DNA from: Acidimicrobiia bacterium | GTDB lineage: Bacteria > Actinomycetota > Acidimicrobiia > Acidimicrobiales > Aldehydirespiratoraceae | DNA: 64,000 bases | NCBI GenBank assembly: GCA_022820805.1 | Contig: JAJEEV010000014.1 | Location: 90,538 to 154,537 of the forward strand | Direction of reading: 5' to 3' | Part shown: positions 15,905-23,097 of the stretch, one piece after another | How positions within the stretch are numbered: position 1 is the first letter of the stretch | Layout: every line of letters starts with the position of its first letter | Position numbers and translations under genes: made by a program | Notes under the pieces: generated by a model | Seen by the model: only the letters and a program-made list of their open reading frames with translations | Told to the model about the DNA's origin: nothing | Databases searched by the model: none

Positions 15905-17397
15905 CCTCGCCTCCCGACAGGCCCTCCCGTCGACGTCTGCGGGCAGGGTCAGAGCCGGCGCACCATAGGCGCCTGAGCCTGGGGTTGGTCCTGGCCGGGA
16001 CGCTGGTCGGGTTCCTCGACTCCAACGTGGTGAATGTCGCCCTCCCCTCGATCGCGGCCGGACTCGACGCCGACACCGGGATCGAGTGGGTCGTCACCGC
16101 TCACCTGCTGGCGCTCGGCGTCACCCAGGCGCCGAGCGGGTGGCTGGCCGACCGGTGGGGTCTGCGCCCGGTCTTCCTGCGGGCGACCGGCGGGTTTGCC
16201 GCCTTCGCGATCCTGTCGGCGGCTGCTCCCAACCTGGTGACCCTGGTGGTGGCCCGCATCGGGCAGGGTCTCTGCAGCGGGGCCACGCTCGTAGTCGGCA
16301 CGCTGCTCATCTACGAGATGACGCCGCCCGAGACCCGGGGACGGATCATCGGCTACAGCGGCGGACTGTTCATGATCGCCCCGGCGCTGGGGCCGCTCCT
16401 CGGTGGCTGGGTGGTCACCTTCACCAGCTGGCGGTGGCTGTTCCTCGGCTTCGCCCCGGTCTGCGGGCTGCTGCTGATGGGAGCCCTGCGCTTCGTTCCC
16501 GTCAAGTCACCGGGCCAGCGACGTCCCATGGACCTGCTAGGCACCCTGCTGTTCACGGTGTCGCTGGTCGGGTTCCTGACGGCCAGCTCCTACGCCTCCG
16601 ACTGGGGGCTGTCTTCGACGATCTTCGTCGCCACCATGGTGATGTCGCTGCTGATCGCCGCGGTCTTCTGGCTGCGGGCGACCCGCACCCCTCACCCGTT
16701 GATCGATCCCAAGCTCTACAGCTCGCGAGACTTCTCGCTGTGCATGGTCGTGGTTGGGACGCTGGCCATGGCCCAGTTCGCCCGCCAGGTGTTCGTGCCC
16801 CTGGAGATGCAGGCGGTGCGAGGCCTGAGTCCGGTCGGTGCCGGCGCGGTGCTGACTCCCAGCGCCCTCCTGGCCGCAGCCACCATGCCCCTGGCCGGTC
16901 GGATGACTGACCGCTTCGGGCCCAAGCTGCCCATTGTCGCGGGGATGTCGCTGGCCGCGCTGGCCACCGGCCTGCTGTCGACCACCGATCCCTCGACCCC
17001 CATCTGGCTTGTGGTGGTCTACATCGCCGGATCGGGCATCGGGGTAGCCATGGTGGCCATGCCGACCACACTGCTGTGCCTCAGCTCGGTGGTCCGGCGG
17101 CTGCGGACCCAGGCCTCCGCGGTGAGGAACCTCACCGGTCGGGTGGCGGGCGCGCTGGGTACGGCGGTGATCGCTACCGTCATCGTGACCGACGTCGGGA
17201 GCCTGACCGAGCTGGGCGCCGGACCTGACGTGCTGGCCACGGCGCAGGATGCCTACAACAACGGGTTCCTGGTGGCCACCGTGATCATGGTGGTGGGAGT
17301 GGTGATGGCGCTGGGCCTCACCAACCGCCGCCCGAGCGACGACGAGGAGGCCACGACCGATCCGCATCCCGACGACGACGAGGTGCCATGGCCGTGA
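15901..17397 (+). CDS. MFS efflux transporter, DHA2 (EmrB/QacA) family
   Basis: A 498-residue major-facilitator protein with about 14 membrane helices and the DHA2 opening LVGFLDSNVVNVALPSIAAG, followed by WVVTAHLLALGVTQAPSGWLAD. This family exports drugs and toxic metabolites using the proton gradient. An open frame begins upstream at 15766, but that part overlaps the lactonase and is arginine-rich. I choose the TTG at 15901, whose last bases form the lactonase stop (TTGA). The C-terminus is acidic (DDEEATTDPHPDDDE). It overlaps the amidohydrolase by ten bases. In this operon it could export an end product or protect against the substrate. Confidence 0.88.
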   Translation: MTSPPDRPSRRRLRAGSEPAHHRRLSLGLVLAGTLVGFLDSNVVNVALPSIAAGLDADTGIEWVVTAHLLALGVTQAPSGWLADRWGLRPVFLRATGGFAAFAILSAAAPNLVTLVVARIGQGLCSGATLVVGTLLIYEMTPPETRGRIIGYSGGLFMIAPALGPLLGGWVVTFTSWRWLFLGFAPVCGLLLMGALRFVPVKSPGQRRPMDLLGTLLFTVSLVGFLTASSYASDWGLSSTIFVATMVMSLLIAAVFWLRATRTPHPLIDPKLYSSRDFSLCMVVVGTLAMAQFARQVFVPLEMQAVRGLSPVGAGAVLTPSALLAAATMPLAGRMTDRFGPKLPIVAGMSLAALATGLLSTTDPSTPIWLVVVYIAGSGIGVAMVAMPTTLLCLSSVVRRLRTQASAVRNLTGRVAGALGTAVIATVIVTDVGSLTELGAGPDVLATAQDAYNNGFLVATVIMVVGVVMALGLTNRRPSDDEEATTDPHPDDDEVPWP

Positions 17398-18287
17398 CCG
17401 ATGAGCCGTTCGTGGACGCCCACGTGCACTTCTGGGATCGATCGGTGGAGGACCTCGAGTGGGCGTGGCTCGACTCCGGGTTCTCGGCCTACCGGTTCGA
17501 CAGCGGCGACGGTTACGCCAACACCAGGTACCTGCCTCCGGACTTGATCGCTGAGGCTGACGGCACCGGCCTGGCCGGCGTGGTCGGCGTGCACTGCGCC
17601 GAGCCGATCCCCGACCCGGAGGTGGAGACCGCCTGGCTCGAGCAGGTCGCAGACCGCCACGGCCTGCCCGACGTGACGGTGGGCCGCTGCGAGCTGGCCC
17701 GACCCGAGACGCCCGCGCTGCTTCAATGCCATTGCCGTCATCAGCGATTCCGGGGCGTCCGGGATCTGACCGCCTACGACAGCCTGGACGCGGGCCGCGC
17801 CGCGGCAGCCATGGACGCGGCGGCCGAGTTGGGTGTCTCCGTCGAGGTGAGGCGCTCCCATGACGAGCTCCGGGCGGTTGCCGACCTGGCCCGCCGATGG
17901 CCCGGCGTCACCGTGGTGTTGAGCCACGCCTGCTTGCCGCCGTCGCGGGACGCAGAGAGCCTGGCCGCCTGGTCGGCCGCACTCGACGAGCTGGCCAGCC
18001 GGACCGGGGCCGTGGTGTGCAAGATCTCGGCGGTGGCCGGCCGCGCCGACCCCGACTGGACCACCGAGAGCATCCGGCCGTGGATCCTGGCCGCGGTCGA
18101 GGCGTTCAGCCCCGACCGTTGCATGCTCGGATCGAACTGGCCCGTCGACCGGTGCTACGGCTCCTACCGGAAGCTCATCGACGCCTACCGCGAGGTGCTG
18201 TCGGTGCTGGACCTTGCCGAACGCCGAGCAGTCCTCGCCGGAACCGCCCACCGCGTCTACCGGATCGGCGATCAGCCGGCCGCCTGA
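17388..18287 (+). CDS. Amidohydrolase_2-type lactonase/hydrolase, paralogue of 6744-7703
   Basis: A 299-residue TIM-barrel hydrolase with HxH in FVDAHVHFWD, histidine in VVLSHACLPP, and C-terminal GSNWPVDRCYGSY. The first 30 residues and the C-terminal block align closely with the gene at 6744-7703 (both read H-x-W-D-x-S-V-E near the start), so they are duplicates in two divergent operons. As in that copy, the aspartate of the usual GSDWP is asparagine. The ATG at 17388 overlaps the transporter stop. Last gene of the operon, ending 12 bases before the convergent hydrolase pair. Confidence 0.82.
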   Translation: MAVTDEPFVDAHVHFWDRSVEDLEWAWLDSGFSAYRFDSGDGYANTRYLPPDLIAEADGTGLAGVVGVHCAEPIPDPEVETAWLEQVADRHGLPDVTVGRCELARPETPALLQCHCRHQRFRGVRDLTAYDSLDAGRAAAAMDAAAELGVSVEVRRSHDELRAVADLARRWPGVTVVLSHACLPPSRDAESLAAWSAALDELASRTGAVVCKISAVAGRADPDWTTESIRPWILAAVEAFSPDRCMLGSNWPVDRCYGSYRKLIDAYREVLSVLDLAERRAVLAGTAHRVYRIGDQPAA

Positions 18288-18299
18288 ACCGGCCGTCCA

Positions 18300-18986
18300 T
18301 CAACTGACCAGGCGGTCGGCGAGCCAGCGGGCGATGCGGTCCTCCAGCGGTCGTGCCTCGGGCTGCTCGAACTGGAGCACCGACGCCATCGTGATGCCGA
18401 TGCCCAGGCCGTGGAAGACGGCCAGGTCGCTGCCCTCGGGTGCCGACGCCAGGTAGGCGCCGACGGCGGCTCGCACCCCCTCACGATCCTCGGTCGACGC
18501 CAGCCCGAAGACGCTGACCGGCCTCGTGGCCAGGGCCGAGGCGATTCGGTCGGCATTCCGGGGCGAGACCACGCACAGGGCTCGCACACCGCCGACTGCG
18601 ACGGCTGCCTCGACCGCGTCGGCCGCGGTGTCCTGCTCGGCCAGCACGCCCAGGCGGGTTGCATCGATGCCGTCCTGATCGGCGACGACCGCCAACGCCT
18701 TCTCCACATCGAGGCGCGCCCGGCGGCGCTGGCCCGGCCCCATGCGAGCGTAGGTGCAGTCTCCCCGGCTGGCGCCACGGCCCCTTACGTCAAGCATCAG
18801 TGTGGCGATGCCGTGCTGCGCCAGGAACTCCGAGGTCCGTTTCCAAGCATCGCGCTCGTGCCGGGAGCCCGCGACGCTCACCACTGCCGGCACCGGCGCG
18901 TCCGAGGCCGGCCGGTGCAGTAGCGCTCCGAGGGGCCATCCGTCGGCTGCGCTGAATGCGAGCTCGCGGGTCGGGGACGGGCTCAT
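18300..18986 (-). CDS. Alpha/beta-hydrolase-fold protein lacking the nucleophile serine
   Basis: A 228-residue alpha/beta-hydrolase fold protein. The early core is typical (VPAVVSVAGSRHERDAW, then LMLDVRGRGASRGD). At the nucleophile elbow, where GxSxG is expected after a buried strand, it reads RLGVLAEQDTAAD, with no serine. The C-terminal strand and helix are present. It is therefore probably not a serine hydrolase and may bind a ligand or protein. The start at 18986 overlaps the stop of the neighbour as ATGA, so the two proteins are co-translated, and the neighbour has the same loss. Frame is intact, codon use is like the rest, so it is unlikely to be a pseudogene. Confidence 0.72.
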   Translation of the reverse strand: MSPSPTRELAFSAADGWPLGALLHRPASDAPVPAVVSVAGSRHERDAWKRTSEFLAQHGIATLMLDVRGRGASRGDCTYARMGPGQRRRARLDVEKALAVVADQDGIDATRLGVLAEQDTAADAVEAAVAVGGVRALCVVSPRNADRIASALATRPVSVFGLASTEDREGVRAAVGAYLASAPEGSDLAVFHGLGIGITMASVLQFEQPEARPLEDRIARWLADRLVS

Positions 18987-20119
18987 CGGTTCAGAGCCTC
19001 GACCAGCCAGCTGACGACCCGTGGTTCGAGGTCGTGATCGAGCTCGAACAGTTGGTACCCCAATGCCGACCCCGGGTACTCGACGTACTGGGAGCGGCCC
19101 GGCGGAGCGGCCGAATGCAGCTCGCGCATGGCCCGGGTGGTGACCTGATGGCCCGTGCAGGTGATGTAGAGGGTGTCGACTGCACCGCTGGTCAGGTGGT
19201 CGGCCTCGCTCTGGTCCTGGGGCCGGTAGCCGGTCAGCAGGACCACTGCCGCCACCCGGGAGTCCCGGCAGGCCGACCGCACCGCGTACTCGGCGCCGTG
19301 CACCGTGCCCACCGTGGCCAGCCGGGTCTCGTCCACCGACTCCAGGCCGGCGAGATGGTCGAGGGCCACCAGCGCGTCCTGCCAGGCCAGATCGCGGGTC
19401 TCGGGGTCCAGATCGAAGTACGAGCCCCGGTTGATGCTCTCGCCCCGGCCCCGCCAGTCGAGGTTCAGCACCGCCAGACCGGCCTCGGCCAGCAGGCGCT
19501 GCAGGCGGGCGTAGGCGGCCCGGTCGCTGCGACCGGTGTGGAGCAGCACCACCCCGGGAACCGGACTGTCGCGCTGGGGAAGCCAACGGGTGCCGTGCAA
19601 CTCCCAGCCGTCGACACCGTCGAACACCACCTCCTCGGCGGTGGCTGCGATGGCCGAGCGGCCCGCAGCCCAATCTCGGACAAGGGCGATCAAGGTGCTG
19701 TCGGCGTCGGGGTCGTCCACGCCGGCCACGACAAGGTCGGAGTCGGGGTGATCGGAAGCGAGGAACGCGTCCGTCACCCACCCGAGCGAGCCGCGATCCG
19801 CGGCGTGGGCCACCCCGAGCACCGCCACCTCCGGCCATTCGCCCAGCAACTGCAGGTCGTCGTCCCCGAGCAGGGCGTCCCACAGGACCACGCCGCACAC
19901 CGAACCGTGGTCTGCGGCTGCCTGCAGCGCGGCGGACCCTGCGGCACCGGTGCCGACGACCACAAGCTGCGAGTCCTCGCCGACAACCGGCGGCTGTCGC
20001 AGCACGTCCACGACCTCATCCGGGGAGCATCGCGACCAGTGGATTCCCGAGCCGTCCCCCGCCAGGCGCTCGGCCAGCTCGGAGCCGTCACCCCCGGCTA
20101 CAACGACGCAATGCACCAC
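18983..20119 (-). CDS. Two-domain alpha/beta-hydrolase-like protein, both elbows without serine
   Basis: A 378-residue protein in two halves. The N-terminal half (about 1-150) looks like a degenerate Rossmann/hydrolase core with VVVGTGAAGSAAL at the elbow position. The C-terminal half (about 165-378) is a clear alpha/beta-hydrolase (VVLLHTGRSDRAAY, LNLDWRGRGESINRG) whose elbow is ATVGTVHGAEYA: the GxSxG serine is valine. A distal acidic residue and a possible histidine (TCTGHQVTTR) remain. It starts at a GTG (20119) and overlaps the next gene as ATGA. A -10 TATAGT lies at 20183-20188, antiparallel to the LLM promoter. Function unknown; a binding partner role for the smaller protein is plausible. 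Confidence 0.7.
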   Translation of the reverse strand: MVHCVVVAGGDGSELAERLAGDGSGIHWSRCSPDEVVDVLRQPPVVGEDSQLVVVGTGAAGSAALQAAADHGSVCGVVLWDALLGDDDLQLLGEWPEVAVLGVAHAADRGSLGWVTDAFLASDHPDSDLVVAGVDDPDADSTLIALVRDWAAGRSAIAATAEEVVFDGVDGWELHGTRWLPQRDSPVPGVVLLHTGRSDRAAYARLQRLLAEAGLAVLNLDWRGRGESINRGSYFDLDPETRDLAWQDALVALDHLAGLESVDETRLATVGTVHGAEYAVRSACRDSRVAAVVLLTGYRPQDQSEADHLTSGAVDTLYITCTGHQVTTRAMRELHSAAPPGRSQYVEYPGSALGYQLFELDHDLEPRVVSWLVEALNR

Positions 20120-20171
20120 AGTCTCGCTCCGTCGCTGTCCCGCCCGGTTGAGCCCGGCATCCCGGGTCCGT

Positions 20172-20177
20172 TACCGT
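20172..20177 (+). promoter_or_regulatory. -10 element TACCGT for the LLM gene
   Basis: TACCGT matches TANNNT and lies ten bases before the ATG at 20188, so the transcript starts at or a few bases before the start codon. No Shine-Dalgarno lies between them. Confidence 0.45.
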
Positions 20178-20187
20178 CCACGACTAT

Positions 20188-21141
20188 ATGACGGTGCAGG
20201 CCGGACCGCGATCGGAGTTCCGGATCGGCGTCCATACCGGGCTCGAGCACACAACGACGGCTGATCTTCTGGAGTTCTGGCGGTGGGTGGAGGCCGCCGG
20301 TTTCGACTGGATCTCGGTCTGGGACCACCTCCTGCCCTCGCATGTCACCGTCCCGGACCCGGCCCGGTTCGCGCCGAGCGTCGATGGCTGCCTGGAGGCC
20401 GTGTCCGCCCATGCGGCCCTGGCGCTGGTGACGTCTCGGGTCCGCTGCGGCAATCTCGTCTACTGCGCCGGATACCGCCATGTGTCGGTGCTGGCCCAGG
20501 CAATGGCGACGATCGATCAGCTGTCGGGCGGGCGTTGCGAGGCCGGGTTGGGTGCGGGTTGGGCCGAGGCCGAGTACGAAGCCTTCGGGATTCCCTTTCC
20601 GGGAGTGGGCGACCGGCTCGATCTGCTGGAGGAGACCGCCGAGGCCCTTCGCGCCCTGCTGGCCGGGGGCGAGGTGTCCTTCGAGGGGAGGCACGTCACG
20701 TTGAGGAAGCCCGGCCGCCTGCCGGCACCGGTGCAGGACCGGTTGCCGCTGTGGATCGGCGGTGGGGGCGAGCGCCGCACTCTGCGGATCGCGGCCGCCC
20801 ACGCCGACGGCTGGAACGTCGCCTTCGTTCCGCCCGAAGTGTTCGGCTCCAAGCTCGCGGTGCTGCACAGTCACTGCGATGATCTGGGCCGTGACCCCGG
20901 TGAGATCCGGGTGTCGGTCAACGTCGGCGTGGCGGCCGGCGAGGCCGATCTGATTCACCGCTTCGGCGCGGCCGCCGAGCGGGTGCGTCCCGCCGTCCTC
21001 GCCGGCTCGGTCGCCGAGATGGCCCAGACGTTGGGCCGTTACCGGGCCCGCGGCGCCGACCAGGTCAACGTGGCCGTCCGGGCTCCGTGGGACCGCGACG
21101 TGCTCGAGCGGGTCCTCGACGCGGCCCGCTCGCTCGCCTGA
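20188..21141 (+). CDS. LLM-class (luciferase-like) F420/flavin-dependent oxidoreductase
   Basis: A 317-residue TIM-barrel oxidoreductase of the bacterial luciferase-like family. It shows the usual GFDWISVWDHLLP near the start, the TIDQLSGGRCEAGLGAGW strand-turn that binds the cofactor phosphate, PLWIGGGGERRTLRIAA, and a long C-terminal helix. Actinobacterial members commonly use F420 and oxidise or reduce alcohols, hydrazones or xenobiotics. It stands alone between a divergent hydrolase pair and a convergent amidohydrolase. Its TGA is followed after one base by the first copy of the 140-base intergenic repeat. Substrate unknown. Confidence 0.85.
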   Translation: MTVQAGPRSEFRIGVHTGLEHTTTADLLEFWRWVEAAGFDWISVWDHLLPSHVTVPDPARFAPSVDGCLEAVSAHAALALVTSRVRCGNLVYCAGYRHVSVLAQAMATIDQLSGGRCEAGLGAGWAEAEYEAFGIPFPGVGDRLDLLEETAEALRALLAGGEVSFEGRHVTLRKPGRLPAPVQDRLPLWIGGGGERRTLRIAAAHADGWNVAFVPPEVFGSKLAVLHSHCDDLGRDPGEIRVSVNVGVAAGEADLIHRFGAAAERVRPAVLAGSVAEMAQTLGRYRARGADQVNVAVRAPWDRDVLERVLDAARSLA

Positions 21142-21281
21142 AGAGGCCGAGCGAATAGGCGAGCGAATCGGCTCATACGGAGCGAGGCCGTGGCCCGAGC
21201 GGCCCGTGAGCGCAGCGAACAAGAGCGGGAATGACACCGCTGCGACGCGACCGACTCTCACCTGTCCGCGGGGCCCCTAAG
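21142..21281 (+). repeat. 140-base structured intergenic repeat, copy 1
   Basis: One of four dispersed copies (others at 29817, 31170 and 58473). It begins AGAGGCCGAGCG one base after a stop codon and ends CCCCTAAG. Three short hairpins can be drawn: GCTC-ATACG-GAGC, GGCC-CGAGC-GGCC and AGCGG-eight bases-CCGCT. The two ends can pair over about seven bases with one mismatch. It fills most of the gap between the convergent LLM and deacylase genes. Confidence 0.85.
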
Positions 21282-21330
21282 CCCCACAGACGTCTCGCCC
21301 AGTCTCTGCGGATCACGCCCGCGCCGGGGT

Positions 21331-23028
21331 TCAACCCCGGCGGCGGACCAGGCGGCCGGGGAGCGCTCCGGTGTGCTCGCCGTTCTCGAGCAGCACCTCG
21401 CCGCCCACCACGGTGGCCATGATGCCCTCGGCTCGCTGGGTCAGCCGGGTGGCGCCGGCCGGCAGGTCGTGAACGACCTCCGGGACGCACGGCTCCAGGC
21501 GCTCTAGGTCGATGATGTTCAAGTCGGCCTCGAAGCCCTCGCGGACCAGCCCCCGGTCGGCCATTCCCCAGATGCTCGACGGCACCAGGGTGATCATGCG
21601 AACCGCCTCCTCGATGGAGAACTCGGCGGCGTCGCGGACCCAGTGGCTGAGCAGGTAGGTCTGCAGCGACGCGCTGATGATCTGGCTCACGTGGGCTCCG
21701 GCGTCGGAGAAGGTCATGACCGTGCGCGGGTGGCGCAGCATCATCAGCACATCGTCGGGTTCGTCGTTGCTGGTGATCTGCAGGAAGAACGTGTCGAAGT
21801 CGGACTCCAGGCCCAGATCGATCATGGCCTCCACCGGATGCACGCCCCGGTCCGAAGCGACGCTGGCCAGCGTCGGCGAGGTGCCCCGGTCGCGCTGCAT
21901 CACCACGATCCGCTCGAACAGCGGTTTGCGGGCCACCTCCTTGCCCAGCGAGAAGTCCATGCCGCTGAGCGACTCGACCAGCCTGGACCGCACCTCGGCG
22001 TCTCCGAGCGCGGCGGCCTGCTCGTCGAGGGGCCGGGCCCGCAGCTCGGCCCAAGCCGGGACCTTGTCGAAAGGCAGCCAGGTCTTGAAGTTGAACAGCG
22101 CGCCCGAGGGCATGCAGCTGCTCTGGCCCCACATCTGGGCCCCGTCACGGGCGGCGTCGTCGAGGAGCCGCAACAGCTCCTGCCAGCGGTTGGGATCGCC
22201 GAAGGTGGATATCCCGAAACTGACCGGCACCCGGTTGCTCACCGCTAGGCGCCGGAGGCGGCCCATGGCCTCGGCCCGGCCCTCGGGGTCGGTGGAGGCC
22301 ATGACCGACTCGTTGGCCAGCTCGAACATCCCGCCGCCGGCGCCGGCCATGGCGGCTACCAGACGCTCGACCTCGTCCCACGGCGCCACCCGGGAAGCCA
22401 CCGGACGGCCCGACGGGGTGATGTGGTGGTGGCTCCTGGAGGTCGTGAAGCCCAGCGCCCCCGCGCTCAGCCCGGCCCGCAGCTCGCGCTCCATGGCTTC
22501 CAGATCGTCCTCGGTCGCCTCCGACTCGAAGGCCCGCTCACCCATGGCATAGGTCCTCAGGGCCGAGTGCCCCAGGTAGGAGCCGACGTTGATCCCCTTG
22601 GGCAGGCGGTCGAACGCGTCGAGGTACTCCGCGAAGGTCTCCCACTCGAAGTGCACGCCGGCGCCCAGCGCCGCGGCCGGGATGTCCTCGGCCTTCTCGA
22701 GGTTGTCGATCACGAGTTGCTCCTGCCCGGACCGGCACGGGGCCAGCGTGAAGCCGCAGTTGCCCACCACCACGGTGGTCACCCCGTGCCAGCACGACGA
22801 CGTTCCCAGCGGGTCCCAGAAGAACTGGGCGTCCATGTGGGTGTGCCCGTCGATGAAACCCGGCGTGACGATGTGGTCGGAGGCGTCGATCTCGCGGGCG
22901 CCCCGGCCCTCCACCGCGCCGACGGCGACGATCTTGCGGCCCGACACGGCCACATCGGCGGGACGGGCCGGCATCCCGCTGCCGTCGACGACGATGCCGT
23001 TGCGGACGACCAGGTCGTGGCTAGCCAT
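21331..23028 (-). CDS. N-acyl-D-amino-acid deacylase-like amidohydrolase
   Basis: A 565-residue metal-dependent amidohydrolase of the D-aminoacylase/dihydroorotase-like group. It has the N-terminal beta-sandwich strand (LVVRNGIVVDGSGMP), metal-binding HxH in GFIDGHTHMDAQ, the family motif GVTTVVVGNCG with its cysteine, and the C-terminal catalytic aspartate in FSDAGAHVSQ. It probably removes an acyl or carbamoyl group from an N-substituted amino acid or related amide. The ATG at 23028 has AAGGGAGA upstream. It lies 69 bases after the set-2 LivHMG fusion and is the only enzyme in that operon, so it is the best clue to the transported substrate: an N-acyl amino acid or cyclic amide (inference). 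Confidence 0.87.
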   Translation of the reverse strand: MASHDLVVRNGIVVDGSGMPARPADVAVSGRKIVAVGAVEGRGAREIDASDHIVTPGFIDGHTHMDAQFFWDPLGTSSCWHGVTTVVVGNCGFTLAPCRSGQEQLVIDNLEKAEDIPAAALGAGVHFEWETFAEYLDAFDRLPKGINVGSYLGHSALRTYAMGERAFESEATEDDLEAMERELRAGLSAGALGFTTSRSHHHITPSGRPVASRVAPWDEVERLVAAMAGAGGGMFELANESVMASTDPEGRAEAMGRLRRLAVSNRVPVSFGISTFGDPNRWQELLRLLDDAARDGAQMWGQSSCMPSGALFNFKTWLPFDKVPAWAELRARPLDEQAAALGDAEVRSRLVESLSGMDFSLGKEVARKPLFERIVVMQRDRGTSPTLASVASDRGVHPVEAMIDLGLESDFDTFFLQITSNDEPDDVLMMLRHPRTVMTFSDAGAHVSQIISASLQTYLLSHWVRDAAEFSIEEAVRMITLVPSSIWGMADRGLVREGFEADLNIIDLERLEPCVPEVVHDLPAGATRLTQRAEGIMATVVGGEVLLENGEHTGALPGRLVRRRG

Positions 23029-23097
23029 CAGGGTCTCCCTTCCTTCGAAGCGATCGGGGGTGCGGCGGCGCCGGTGACCGCGGGTCCGGGGGCGCCA

